NCBI RefSeq assembly: GCF_017352135.1
Contig: NZ_CP071455.1
Coordinates: 496,001-560,000, forward strand
From: Rhizobium lentis
Lineage (GTDB): Bacteria > Pseudomonadota > Alphaproteobacteria > Rhizobiales > Rhizobiaceae
Direction: 5' to 3'
DNA: 64,000 bases
The notes beneath the pieces were generated by a model. It worked only from the letters and a program-made list of their open reading frames with translations. It did no database searches and was not told where the DNA came from. Shown one piece after another: positions 24,786 to 33,656 of this stretch. The translations under genes and the position numbers were made by a program. Within the stretch, counting starts at the first letter, position 1; each line of letters opens with the position of its first letter.

Positions 24786-25697
24786 TTATCCCTTCACTGC
24801 ACCGGCCATCAGACCACGAAGGAAGTACCGCCCTGCCGCCACGTAGATAATTATGGTGGGCAGCGCGGCGATCATCGCGGCGGCCATGTCTTCGTTGTAA
24901 GCTTTGGTGCCTGTTGATGTATTGACCAGATTGTTCAGTGCGACCGTCACCGGTTGACTGGAGCCGGCTGCGAACGAGACGCCGAACAGAAAGTCATTCC
25001 AGACCCCCGTGAACTGCCAAATGATGGACACCATCACGATCGGCCAGGAGATTGGCAGCAGTATCCGGAAGAACACGGCCCAGAACCCGGCCCCGTCGAT
25101 ACGTGCCGCCTTAAAGATCTCCGCCGGCACGGTCACGAAATAGTTTCTGAAGAACATCGTCGTGAAGCAAATCCCGTAAACGACGTGAACGAGAACGAGG
25201 CCAGGTATCGTGCCGGCGAGTTTCAATTGCCCCAGGAGGCCGGCCATCGGGATCAGTACGATCTGTAGTGGGATGAAGCAGCCGAACAGGACGAGGCCGA
25301 AGAGGATATTGTCGCCCCTAAACCGCCAATTTGCAAAAATGTATCCGTTCAGTGCTCCGAAGCCCACCGACAGCAGTGTGGCCGGTATGACAATCAGGAA
25401 GGAATTGCCGAAGTAGCCCTTCAGCCCCCCGCAGGTAACCCCGATGCATGCTGAATGCCAAACGTGCTTCCATGCTTCGAAGGTGATCGCTTTCGGAAAC
25501 GACAGAATATTGCCGGACCGAATTTCGTCCATGCTTTTCAGGGACGTGAAGATCATGGAAACAAGGGGCGCCAGGAAAACCGCGGCTGGGATAATCAGGC
25601 ATCCATAGATAAAGCTCCGGCCGAGAATACGGGTCACTTTTATGTCGGTGCCCTTCGATAGGATTGCGGCGCTTTCCGCATCAAGTCGCAGGCTCAT
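24786..25697 (-). CDS. Sugar ABC transporter permease, MalG type
   Basis: A 303-residue inner-membrane permease with about six helices and the EAA loop EIFKAARIDGAGFWAVFFRILLP, which contacts the ATPase. The N-terminus has an extra 35-residue cytoplasmic tail. It overlaps the MalF-type permease gene by 17 bp. A CSACIGVTCGG-like stretch in the first periplasmic loop (HSACIGVTCGGLKGYFGNS) carries two cysteines, as often seen in glucose/mannose-type CUT1 permeases. Confidence 0.92.
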   Translation of the reverse strand: MSLRLDAESAAILSKGTDIKVTRILGRSFIYGCLIIPAAVFLAPLVSMIFTSLKSMDEIRSGNILSFPKAITFEAWKHVWHSACIGVTCGGLKGYFGNSFLIVIPATLLSVGFGALNGYIFANWRFRGDNILFGLVLFGCFIPLQIVLIPMAGLLGQLKLAGTIPGLVLVHVVYGICFTTMFFRNYFVTVPAEIFKAARIDGAGFWAVFFRILLPISWPIVMVSIIWQFTGVWNDFLFGVSFAAGSSQPVTVALNNLVNTSTGTKAYNEDMAAAMIAALPTIIIYVAAGRYFLRGLMAGAVKG

Positions 25698-26580
25698 TGC
25701 GCAGCTCCGAATAAAGATAGGGGATGATGATGCTTGCCAGAGTAACGAGCATGACGGTCGCGCTGGCCGCGCCGACCGCGAGCTCGTTACGCGTGAATGT
25801 CATCGAATACATGAACGTCGATGGAAGTTCGGTGGACACGCCAGGACCACCCTTCGTGAGCGCGACGACAAGGTCGTAGCTCTTGATGGCGAGATGCGCC
25901 TCGATCACGAAAACCGTGAGGAAGGCTGGCCGAAGGGCTGGTATGATGATGCGCGTGTAGACTTTGTGTATGGGGGCCCCGTCTATGCGGGCAGCCCGAA
26001 GAATCTCGGTATCTACCCCGCGAAGGCCGGCCAGGAGAAGCGCCATGACGAAACCGGTTACCTGCCAGACGCCGGCGATGACGATCGTGTAGATCGCGCG
26101 GTCGGGCTCGATCAGCCACTGAAACGAAAAGGAATCCCAGCCAAGCTCGCGCATCATGTGCTCCAAGCCGAGGCCGGGGTTCAACAGCCACTGCCAGATG
26201 ACGCCCGTAACCACGAATGAGAGCGCCATCGGGTAAAGGAAGACCGCCCGAAACACACCCTCGAAGCGGATACGCTGATCAATCAGGATGGCGATGAATA
26301 GGCCAAGGCAGGTCGCTCCAATGATATAGAGGCACCCAAAGATCGCCATGTTTTCAATGGCCGTGATCCATCGGGGGTTTTCAAAAAGTCTTCCATACTG
26401 TCGCCACCCAACGAAAGTGAAGTTGGCGAACATCTTTGATCCGGTGAAGGATAACAGCGCAGTGTAGGCGATGAAGCCATAGACGCAGACCGTGATGACC
26501 GCCAACGATGGCGACAGGACGATTGCTGGCATTACCTTGCCAAGGCGTTTTGAAAAGGACATCTGCTGGCTCGGAATCAA
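25681..26580 (-). CDS. Sugar ABC transporter permease, MalF type
   Basis: A 299-residue permease with six predicted helices and the EAA loop EILRAARIDGAPIHKVYTRIIIPALRP. It pairs with the MalG-type permease to form the membrane channel. The gap of about 90 bp to the binding-protein gene is the largest within the operon and may hold an mRNA processing or attenuation site, as is common after binding-protein genes. Confidence 0.92.
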   Translation of the reverse strand: MIPSQQMSFSKRLGKVMPAIVLSPSLAVITVCVYGFIAYTALLSFTGSKMFANFTFVGWRQYGRLFENPRWITAIENMAIFGCLYIIGATCLGLFIAILIDQRIRFEGVFRAVFLYPMALSFVVTGVIWQWLLNPGLGLEHMMRELGWDSFSFQWLIEPDRAIYTIVIAGVWQVTGFVMALLLAGLRGVDTEILRAARIDGAPIHKVYTRIIIPALRPAFLTVFVIEAHLAIKSYDLVVALTKGGPGVSTELPSTFMYSMTFTRNELAVGAASATVMLVTLASIIIPYLYSELRNEPAT

Positions 26581-26669
26581 CAGGTTGGCGTCCCCGTCTC
26601 CGACGGGCGCGCAACCTCGCTGCAGGATACCCCCGCCGCCTTTCGACGGCAGGGGCAGGGAGGAGCTGG

Positions 26670-27923
26670 TTACTTCGCAGCCTGGATGGAGCTGATCAGC
26701 GCAGACACGGCATCCTTGGACGACATGTCCGAGTTGATGTGCTGAGTCACGACGTCGAAGATCGCGCGCTGGATCGACGCGGGCTCCGCGTGGCCGTGAG
26801 CAAGCGACCCCATCAGCGTGCCGGCCTTCTCGGCCGTCTTCAGGTCGGCCATGGATTTCTGAGCGCAGGCATCGAACTTGTCACCCGGCACGTCGGAACG
26901 CGCTGGGATCGATCCTTTCACGAGATTAAAGGCTTGCTGAAATTCAGGCGACATGACGCTCGATGCAAGTTTGGTCTGTGCATCGACCTTGTCGGCACCA
27001 ACCGGGAACATCGCGAGAAAGTCCGTGTTGAAAAGGAACGAGCCCTCGGTTCCTGGCGCGGTAACGCAGAGGATATCTACGCCCGGTTTCATGCCGGCCT
27101 TGACGATTTCGCCCTTGGCCCAGTCACCCATGAGCTGCATTGCTGCATCGCCCTTAAGGACCATTCCAGTTGCAAGGTTCCAGTCGCGGCCGGAAAAATT
27201 CGGATCGACATAACCGCGGATCTTGCGCATTTGATCGAAGACCTTGACCATTGTGTCCGAGCCAAGCGCGGTCTCGTCCAGCTCGATGATCGCTTTCTTG
27301 TAGAACTCCGGCCCGCCGAGCCCCAGAACCACGTCGTCAAAAATCGTCGTGTCCTGCCAAGGCTGTCCGCCATGCGCCAGCGGCGTAATTCCCTTGGCTT
27401 TGAGCTTTTCCGCAACCGCGTTGAACTCGTCCCAGGTTTTCGGTGGCTCCAGCCCGTTGTCCTTGAAAACTTTAGCGTTGATCCAGAGCCAGTTGGGCCG
27501 ATGTATGTTAACCGGAACGGCCTGCCACTTCCCATCATGAACAGCGAACTGCTTGATCTGATCCGGGACGACCTTGTCCCATCCCTCTTTTTGGGCAACA
27601 GAGGTCAAGTCGCCGAGAAGACCCTGCTCGGACCACTCGTTAACGGCCATTCCGAGCAGCTGAGCAGCCGTCGGGGGATTGCCGGCGGCGACTCGCGCTT
27701 TGAGAGTGGTTGTTGCAGCTTCACCGCCGCCTCCGGCGACCGGCATATCCTGCCAACTGACGCCCTTCTTCTGCAGATCGTCCTTGAGGACGCCCACAGC
27801 TGCAGCCTCTCCGCCCGATGTCCACCAGTGCAACACCTCGACGCTTTCAGCCGCAAACGCATGGCCGCTGACCGAGGCGCTCAGTGCAGCCGTCAGGGCC
27901 GTTATTTTGAACGATAAACGCAT
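26670..27923 (-). CDS. Periplasmic sugar-binding protein (CUT1, glucose/mannose-like)
   Basis: A 417-residue solute-binding protein. The signal peptide MRLSFKITALTAALSASVSGHAFA precedes VEVLHWWTSGGEAAAVGVLKDDL, the usual start of the glucose/mannose-type binding proteins. The body (WQDMPVAGGGGEAATTTLKARV, VNIHRPNWLWINAKVF, GDWAKGEIV) fits the same group. The start at 27923 has a strong GGAGGA just before it; an upstream in-frame ATG at 27953 adds ten residues and lacks a site. First gene of the ten-gene operon, transcribed away from lrgAB across a shared operator. Confidence 0.92.
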   Translation of the reverse strand: MRLSFKITALTAALSASVSGHAFAAESVEVLHWWTSGGEAAAVGVLKDDLQKKGVSWQDMPVAGGGGEAATTTLKARVAAGNPPTAAQLLGMAVNEWSEQGLLGDLTSVAQKEGWDKVVPDQIKQFAVHDGKWQAVPVNIHRPNWLWINAKVFKDNGLEPPKTWDEFNAVAEKLKAKGITPLAHGGQPWQDTTIFDDVVLGLGGPEFYKKAIIELDETALGSDTMVKVFDQMRKIRGYVDPNFSGRDWNLATGMVLKGDAAMQLMGDWAKGEIVKAGMKPGVDILCVTAPGTEGSFLFNTDFLAMFPVGADKVDAQTKLASSVMSPEFQQAFNLVKGSIPARSDVPGDKFDACAQKSMADLKTAEKAGTLMGSLAHGHAEPASIQRAIFDVVTQHINSDMSSKDAVSALISSIQAAK

Positions 27924-27980
27924 GTAGTCCTCCTCCAGCCAAACCGGCACCATGCCGGATCTCAGACAAACGACACTCCT

Positions 27981-28013
27981 CTAGTTTGTTTCGATTGAAA
28001 ACAAACATACTAG
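27981..28013. promoter_or_regulatory. ROK-type operator between the sugar operon and lrgAB
   Basis: GTTTGTTT (27984-27991) and AAACAAAC (27999-28006) are perfect inverted arms around a 7-bp centre, and outer CTAG tetramers extend the symmetry (27981-27984 and 28010-28013). The site lies between the binding-protein start (27923, minus) and the lrgA start (28052, plus), so one repressor could control both. A ROK regulator is encoded just downstream of lrgB. Confidence 0.68.
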
Positions 28014-28051
28014 GGTTTATGAGTCAAGGGAGTTTGTTGTGGAGTCGAACA

Positions 28052-28423
28052 ATGCTCGTTGGGATTACGTTTCTGCTGATATTTCAGCTCTTTGGCGAAG
28101 TCATCGCCTATTACCTCCATGGCCTCGTACCCGGGCCAGTTATAGGCATGGCTTTGATATTTGGCGCGCTGACAGCATCGAAGAGAACTCCGATCGGCAA
28201 GCTGATGCAACCGACCGTCTCCACATCCCATGCCCTATTGGCAAATTTTGGAGCCCTGTTTGTTCCAGCCGGCGTTGGAATCATCCAGCATTTGGACCTC
28301 CTTGCCGAAAGAGGCCTGACGCTTTTCGTGACGATATCCGTCTCAACAGTTGCGACGCTGATCGTCACCGTGTGGTGCTATCTGGCGATCAAGCGGCTGA
28401 TTGGGGGGACAAGCCATGGATGA
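28052..28423 (+). CDS. CidA/LrgA-family membrane protein
   Basis: A 123-residue protein with four helices (MLVGITFLLIFQLFGEVIAYYLHGLVPGPVIGMALIF...), the standard CidA/LrgA layout with the PGPVIGM turn. Members are holin-like or transport small carboxylates with LrgB. ATG at 28052, seven bases after GGAG, gives the normal family length; ATG at 28019 would add 11 residues and has a poorer site. Expressed with lrgB (8-bp overlap) and divergent from a sugar uptake operon across a common operator. Confidence 0.85.
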   Translation: MLVGITFLLIFQLFGEVIAYYLHGLVPGPVIGMALIFGALTASKRTPIGKLMQPTVSTSHALLANFGALFVPAGVGIIQHLDLLAERGLTLFVTISVSTVATLIVTVWCYLAIKRLIGGTSHG

Positions 28424-29114
28424 AGGCTTGTGGGTTTACCTTGCAGCGTCCCCGCTCTCTTGGCTTTCCGTAACGCTGTTTGTCTGGATAATCGCGCTCA
28501 AGATCGCAAGGGCGCTTCCCGCCAATCCTCTTGTCAATCCGGTTCTGCTGTCGGTCGTGACGATCGCATGCCTGCTTTCTGTCTTTCACATTAGATACCA
28601 GACCTATTTCGCCGGCGCGCAGTTCATTCATTTTCTGCTAGGGCCAGCGACTGTGGCGCTCGGTATACCGCTTTATGAAAAGCTTCATCTGGTCAGGGCC
28701 AATCTTATTCCGATGGTCGTGGCGCTGTTTGCCGGAAGCCTGACGGCGGTGACTTCCACGATTTATTTGGGCCGCTTCTTCGGCTTCGATCAGACGGTCA
28801 TCGCTTCTCTCGCTCCAAAATCTGTCACGGCGGCGGTCGCCATGGCTATCTCGTCTGGTTTGCACGGCGATCCTGCCTTGACCGCCGCCGTCGTCATTAT
28901 GGCCGGCATTACTGGCGCCGTCGTTGTGACCCCGCTGATGAACGCGATGAAGATTCGCGATTACAGTGCGAGAGGGTTCGCCGTAGGGCTTGCATCGCAC
29001 GGAATTGGCACCGCTCGTGCCTATTCGGTTGACCCGGTGGCGGGTCTTTTCTCAGGACTCGCCATGGGCTTGAATGCGCTCGTCACTTCCTTGATTGTAC
29101 ACCTCTTTTTGTGA
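28416..29114 (+). CDS. LrgB/CidB-family membrane protein
   Basis: A 232-residue LrgB protein with many helices and the family core TAAVAMAISSGLHGDPALTAAVVIMAGITGAV and SHGIGTARAYSVDPVAGLFSGLAMGLNA. LrgB relatives export glycolate/glycerate in plastids (PLGG1) and pyruvate in some bacteria; others affect cell lysis. In this sugar island a role in moving a catabolic acid is more likely than lysis (inference). It is followed 25 bp later by the ROK regulator. Confidence 0.9.
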   Translation: MDEGLWVYLAASPLSWLSVTLFVWIIALKIARALPANPLVNPVLLSVVTIACLLSVFHIRYQTYFAGAQFIHFLLGPATVALGIPLYEKLHLVRANLIPMVVALFAGSLTAVTSTIYLGRFFGFDQTVIASLAPKSVTAAVAMAISSGLHGDPALTAAVVIMAGITGAVVVTPLMNAMKIRDYSARGFAVGLASHGIGTARAYSVDPVAGLFSGLAMGLNALVTSLIVHLFL

Positions 29115-29138
29115 GTCTGATTTAATTGGAGGACACCA

Positions 29139-30347
29139 ATGTCCATGCCGCGCGCCGTAAGGCACATTAACGAGGTCAGGGCGCTGGATGTTGTTTTTCG
29201 CCATGGCCGCATTAGCCGGGCGAATATCGCCAAAGAGCTCGGCATGGTTCGCTCGACGGCAAGCAGCATCGTTGCCAGCCTGGCCGATGAAGGATTGCTG
29301 GTGGAAGACGACTCACAGGATGACAAAAGTGCCGGCACGGGCAGGCCCGGGACGTTTGTTCGCATCAATCCAAACTATGGGATGTTCATAGGCGCAGATA
29401 TCGGCGTCGGTCGCATGAACGTCGTCGCTCTCGACATGGAGGCGTCGGTCATTGCGCAGTCGACGGCGGACTTCAGCCTCCTGGAGGCAAGCCCCGACGT
29501 CGTGGTGCAGAGGTTGGCGGATGTCGTTGAGAATATCAGGCAACGGCTCGGCAATGAATATCGCATCCGCGGCCTATGCCTGACCGCCCCGGGTGTTATA
29601 GATCGCAATGGCACGGTTTTGCGCGCTCCCATTTTGGGATGGCGGCAAGAACCGATCCTGGAGCGATTACAGCAGCGCCTGCCCGAAATTCCTCTGCTGA
29701 TTGCTGAAAACGATGCAAACGCCTTCGCAATTGCCGAGATCTACCAGTCCAAGGACGAGCGCGGCGAGACCGAGATCTACATCTATCTGGACGCCGGTGT
29801 CGGCGGGGCGATTGTGAATTCCGGTCAGCTTCTCCGTGGACAGGATGGCTATGCCGGCGAGCTTGGCCACATCATTCTGGGTGACGAGGGCTTCGTTGAA
29901 CTGGCAACCGTTTCGGGATCGTTCGAGAGCTTCATCGGGCGCGAAGCTGTGCTTGCGCGCTATCGCTTTCACGGTGGCTCAGCAGATGACATTCAAGCAT
30001 TCATGGAAGCCGCCAGGCGACAGGAAAAAAGCGCTCTTTCGACACTTAAGGATTGGTCGTTTTATCTCGGAAGAGGAGTTGCGACCCTGACAAGTATTTT
30101 CAATCCCACGCGTATTGTACTCGGCGGACCGGTCGCCGCCCTTTTCGACCTTTGCCGTGAAGAGACGCTCGAGAAAGTGGCGCGCAATCTCCTCGACGGG
30201 CATCCGATCCCGGAAATAAAGCTCTCGTCGCTCGGCCTCGAAGGCCCCGCGATCGGGGGCGCATCAATGCTGCACAAGCAGATGTTGTCTGTAGACGAAA
30301 ACCTTGTCTTCCGCCGCCCGAAAATGGAGGCTGGACGCGCTCAATGA
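29139..30347 (+). CDS. ROK-family transcriptional repressor (first)
   Basis: A 402-residue NagC/XylR-type regulator. The winged HTH is at about 10-75 (HGRISRANIAKELGMVRSTASSIVASLADEGLL) and the ROK sugar-binding domain begins near 80 (FIGADIGVGRMNVVALDME) with AGELGHIILGDEG. The zinc-binding cysteine motif typical of ROK proteins is absent; GFVELATVSGSFESF occupies its place. GGAGG precedes the ATG. It follows lrgAB as a third gene and overlaps the convergent HAD gene by 7 bp. It likely binds the GTTTGTTT/AAACAAAC operator at 27984. Confidence 0.9.
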   Translation: MSMPRAVRHINEVRALDVVFRHGRISRANIAKELGMVRSTASSIVASLADEGLLVEDDSQDDKSAGTGRPGTFVRINPNYGMFIGADIGVGRMNVVALDMEASVIAQSTADFSLLEASPDVVVQRLADVVENIRQRLGNEYRIRGLCLTAPGVIDRNGTVLRAPILGWRQEPILERLQQRLPEIPLLIAENDANAFAIAEIYQSKDERGETEIYIYLDAGVGGAIVNSGQLLRGQDGYAGELGHIILGDEGFVELATVSGSFESFIGREAVLARYRFHGGSADDIQAFMEAARRQEKSALSTLKDWSFYLGRGVATLTSIFNPTRIVLGGPVAALFDLCREETLEKVARNLLDGHPIPEIKLSSLGLEGPAIGGASMLHKQMLSVDENLVFRRPKMEAGRAQ

Positions 30348-31003
30348 TTAGAATGACATAAGCCCAAGGCCCCGTTGACGAGCCTCGGTTTGATGCGTTC
30401 GTAACTCTCAAACTGGTGGTGGTCGACCTTCATCCGCCGCTTATGCGTCTCGGTAATGATGCAGACCTGACAACCTGCCGCGGTTGCGGCGGCAATCCCC
30501 ACTTCGGCATCCTCGAAGACAAGGCAACGCGCGGGTTCGACCGAGAGGCGCTCGGCGGCCAGAATGAAGCAATCAGGCGCCGGCTTTCCCCGCTGTACGT
30601 CCTCGGCTGTTACGAGTACCGCTGGTGTCGGCAATCCGGCCGCCTCAATCCGTCTTTTGGCCAGTGCGGAAGGCGCAGAGGTCACGACGGCCCATCGGTG
30701 AGATGGGAGGCTGCTCAAAAAATGCTGTGCACCGCCGATTGCAATCACACCGTTGATTTCATCGATTTCCGCCTGTGTTATGGCGGCAGCCTCGGCCTGC
30801 GGATCGACATCCGGGAGGCCGAGGGAAGAGATTGTTTCGAAGGCCCTGCGCCCATGGATCGTGGGTAGAAACACTTCTGGATCAAGCCCGAACTTCCAAG
30901 CCCAAGCGCCCCAAACCCGTTCAGCAGCGGCAATAGAGTTGAGGATCGTTCCGTCCATGTCAAAAAGGAAGGCGTCGAAAGAAGAGGCGAAAAGATCGGG
31001 CAA
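30341..31003 (-). CDS. HAD-family sugar phosphatase/phosphoglucomutase-like
   Basis: A 220-residue HAD hydrolase. Motif I is FLFDMDGTI, motif II VVTSAPS, motif III Lys in RGKPAPDCF, motif IV VFEDAEVGI. The cap domain is helical (C1), as in sugar phosphatases and beta-phosphoglucomutases. The second Asp of DxD is present, so phosphatase activity is expected, probably on a sugar phosphate from the adjacent pathway. Last gene of the xylose-type transporter cluster. Confidence 0.88.
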   Translation of the reverse strand: MPDLFASSFDAFLFDMDGTILNSIAAAERVWGAWAWKFGLDPEVFLPTIHGRRAFETISSLGLPDVDPQAEAAAITQAEIDEINGVIAIGGAQHFLSSLPSHRWAVVTSAPSALAKRRIEAAGLPTPAVLVTAEDVQRGKPAPDCFILAAERLSVEPARCLVFEDAEVGIAAATAAGCQVCIITETHKRRMKVDHHQFESYERIKPRLVNGALGLCHSNH

Positions 31004-31041
31004 GATGACACCTGACGTTGGATTGCCGCGTGGATTCCGAT

Positions 31042-31476
31042 TTATTCGGGCGCAATGACACCTTTGCGCAGAATGACACTGCCATAGAAGCGTCGCTCTC
31101 CAGTGACCACGACCGTATGGGCGGCGCGGACGCGGTCCTTGAATTCATCCGGCTCGACTGCAGTGAGTTCGATCGCCCTGCCCTGCGTTTTCTCTAGGCC
31201 GGCACTGTAATCTTCGAAAACGGGCAGGATCTTGGCAGCATCGCCTTCAGCGATCATACGCCATGCCACATGCGGTTCCTGCTCTTCCAGCGGAAAGATC
31301 TTGAGGATTGCTTCCAGCGCCCGTGGCCCGGAAACGCCGTCGAGACGGATGAGGCGCTCGTCGCCGGCATCGCATGGGAAGTTCGCATCGACGATAGCAA
31401 TATCGTGCCGATGCCCCATCACTCGAAGAGCGTAAAGCAGTTCCGGAGAGAGAATTGGGTCGATTAGCTTCAGCAT
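31042..31476 (-). CDS. RbsD/FucU-family sugar mutarotase
   Basis: A 144-residue cyclic-sugar anomerase (RbsD/FucU family). It has LLYALRVMGHRHDIAIVDANFPCD near the N-terminus, with the catalytic His in GHRHDI, and a C-terminal TGERRFYGSVILRKGVI that fits FucU. It converts between anomers of the imported sugar before phosphorylation or oxidation. A promoter with a TTTGTAT/ATACAAA dyad lies 30-45 bp upstream, so it and the HAD gene can be transcribed separately from the regulator. Confidence 0.88.
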   Translation of the reverse strand: MLKLIDPILSPELLYALRVMGHRHDIAIVDANFPCDAGDERLIRLDGVSGPRALEAILKIFPLEEQEPHVAWRMIAEGDAAKILPVFEDYSAGLEKTQGRAIELTAVEPDEFKDRVRAAHTVVVTGERRFYGSVILRKGVIAPE

Positions 31477-31505
31477 CTGCTTCCTCCACTGGCTGGCTAT
31501 TTGCG

Positions 31506-31520
31506 TTTGTATTATACAAA
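31506..31520. promoter_or_regulatory. ROK-type operator upstream of the mutarotase gene
   Basis: TTTGTAT and ATACAAA form a perfect 7-bp dyad around one T, followed by a further ACAAAT copy. On the minus strand TTGACT (31537-31532) and TATAAT-like bases within the dyad could be -35 and -10, so repressor binding would block the promoter. Confidence 0.6.
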
Positions 31521-31561
31521 TACAAATATGGAGTCAAACCCGTTTGGCGTTCCGCGTCGAA

Positions 31562-32740
31562 TTAAACGGCAGGCAGTTCGGGAAGGTCGAAGAGGCTCTC
31601 GCGAAGAAGAGCGGCAGCGCCAATGGCAGCTCCATCCCCACCGAACCGGGCAACGGAGATAGGGGGGACGTTGAAGCCGTGGACGAGGTTTTCAGAGAGG
31701 AGGCTCTCGACGCGCTCTGCCACCTTTGGGTAAAGGACGGCGAGTGGCCCACCCAGCACGATCGTTTTCGGGTCGAGAATATGAATGAGGTTAAGGATGC
31801 CGGTTGCCAGTCCCAAGGCCCATTCATGAAGAGCCTGGTCGAGAGCCGGAGATCCTTCCCGGGTCACGAGTTTGGCAAGACCTTCCGGGATTGGGACACC
31901 ATTCTCGATGAAGGGCAGAAATCTTTGGTAGCCAGCGAGGATTTCGAACGTGTGCGTGGCCGCCATTTGAGGCCGCCCACCCATCACCATGTGCCCGACT
32001 TCCCCTCCAAGTCCGTGTGCGCCCTCGACGACCCGCCCCTGCCGCAAATGCGCGCTGCCAATACCCTGCGCGAGCAATAACAGCAGTACGTCGCTCAGAT
32101 CGCTTTCCGACGAGTCGGCGGCGACCGCGCTTGCAAGAGCCACTGCGTCATTGCAAATTTGAAGCGGCAGCGAGGGCTTCATCGCTTCCGACATGGCTGA
32201 AACGACGTCGACGTCTCGCCAGCTCAACCATGGCGCGGAGATGATTTTCCCGTCGCGCACGATACCCGGCGCGGAAATACAGACCCCGCGCACCCTCGAT
32301 GCCCGGACCTTTGATACGTCAACCAGTTCCTTCGGCAAGGCGGCGAGCAATTCGATCACCCGCTTCGGCTCGTGATAGCGGTCGGCAATCGACACGATCC
32401 GCTTGGCAACCACGCGCATCGAAAAGTCGATCAGAACCGCGTTGATCTCTGCCGAGGAAATATCGAGACCGATAAAGTAGGCGCCTGCCGGATTGAGCGA
32501 TACGAGAGCCCCGGGGCGCCCGGCTCCATTGGCCTCGGCGCTTTCGTTGAGGTCGATAACGAGATTTTCTGCAAGAAGCTGCTTTATCGAATTGCCGACG
32601 GTCGCGCGCGTCACGTTCAGTTCGCGCGCAATATCTGCGCGCGACAGAGGAACGTCTCTGCGCAGGACGCGCAGACAACGCACGGCATTCATGTGTCTCA
32701 AGACACTGTTCGTCGTCAAGTTTCCTCCCACTGACAGCAT
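31562..32740 (-). CDS. ROK-family transcriptional repressor (second)
   Basis: A 392-residue regulator with HTH at about 15-65 (PLSRADIARELNVTRATVGNSIKQLLAENLV) and a ROK domain starting FIGLDISSAEINAVLIDF. It contains GLGGEVGHMVMGG but lacks the CxCGxxGC zinc motif, having RPQMAATHTFEILA instead. It differs clearly from the first ROK protein, so each probably answers a different sugar. It lies between the transporter/SDR genes and the mutarotase/HAD genes on the same strand. Confidence 0.9.
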   Translation of the reverse strand: MLSVGGNLTTNSVLRHMNAVRCLRVLRRDVPLSRADIARELNVTRATVGNSIKQLLAENLVIDLNESAEANGAGRPGALVSLNPAGAYFIGLDISSAEINAVLIDFSMRVVAKRIVSIADRYHEPKRVIELLAALPKELVDVSKVRASRVRGVCISAPGIVRDGKIISAPWLSWRDVDVVSAMSEAMKPSLPLQICNDAVALASAVAADSSESDLSDVLLLLLAQGIGSAHLRQGRVVEGAHGLGGEVGHMVMGGRPQMAATHTFEILAGYQRFLPFIENGVPIPEGLAKLVTREGSPALDQALHEWALGLATGILNLIHILDPKTIVLGGPLAVLYPKVAERVESLLSENLVHGFNVPPISVARFGGDGAAIGAAALLRESLFDLPELPAV

Positions 32741-32856
32741 TGTCGATCAGGAGCTGTTGTCAGGCACCGGCAATGCACTCGAATCATTGCTTGAAATACA
32801 CCTCCACGCACTATCAGATGGCAGCGTGCAGGCAAAGGTTTGAGAGAAGGACATCG

Positions 32857-33627
32857 TCATGCAATCGACCATCCCCCGTCCACCAACAGGTTGGCGCCAG
32901 TCACAAGGGATGCGGCAGGGGATGCGAGGTAGACCACGGCTCCGACAACGTCATCGGTATCACCGATCCGCCCGAGCGGGATATGGCCCACGGTACGTGC
33001 ATAAAAATCCGGATCGGCAAGGACCGGGCGGGTCGAATCCGTCCATATGAAGGTGGGCGAGACCGTATTGACCGTAATGCCATATTGCGCCCACTCGGCC
33101 GCCAGGCATCTGCTCAAGTGGTTGATAGCCGCCTTGCTCATGCAATACAGGGCTTCACCGCGAAGCGTGACGGTCCCGGCCTGTGAACTGATGTTGATGA
33201 TGCGACCGCTCTTGCGCTCGATCATATGGCGGGCAACCGTTTGCGTGACGAGGAAGGTGCCTTTGATGTTAACATCGAGGATCTGGTCAAGCGCCTTTTC
33301 GTCGACGAGTTCCGCGAGGTTTCCCGGCGCCACGCCGACGTTATTGACCAACACGTCGATTTTTCCGAATGCCGCGACAGCTTCGGCAACCGCTTCGGCG
33401 ATTTGACCGCTGTTTGAGATGTCCATCGTGACGGCGAGAGCGCGTCGGCCAGTGGTCTTCAGTTCCACAACGAGATCGGCAACCGCCTCCACGCTTCGCA
33501 CGCCGATGACCACATCGGCCCCGGCGGCGGCGCAGGCGAGTGCGATCCCGCGACCTATGCCACGCGCCGCGCCCGTTACGAGGGCAACCTTCCCGTCGAG
33601 ACTGAAGTTTGGTGCTTTGACTGTCAT
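32857..33627 (-). CDS. SDR-family sugar/polyol dehydrogenase
   Basis: A 256-residue classical short-chain dehydrogenase: TGAARGIG cofactor motif, NNVG, catalytic Ser in INISSQAG and YCMSK. The C-terminus VTGANLLVDGGWSIA is standard. GGAAAG before the ATG at 33627 fixes the start; an in-frame ATG at 33660 overlaps the ATPase gene and adds 11 residues. Encoded right after the xylose-type transporter, it likely oxidises the imported sugar or polyol. Confidence 0.9.
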   Translation of the reverse strand: MTVKAPNFSLDGKVALVTGAARGIGRGIALACAAAGADVVIGVRSVEAVADLVVELKTTGRRALAVTMDISNSGQIAEAVAEAVAAFGKIDVLVNNVGVAPGNLAELVDEKALDQILDVNIKGTFLVTQTVARHMIERKSGRIINISSQAGTVTLRGEALYCMSKAAINHLSRCLAAEWAQYGITVNTVSPTFIWTDSTRPVLADPDFYARTVGHIPLGRIGDTDDVVGAVVYLASPAASLVTGANLLVDGGWSIA

Positions 33628-33656
33628 ATTTCTTTCCATTCTCGGGTTGGTATGCC

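Noticed and set aside
26508..27917. Open frame of about 469 codons on the plus strand over the sugar-binding protein
   Set aside because: Antisense shadow of a strongly recognised gene with signal peptide and ribosome-binding site.
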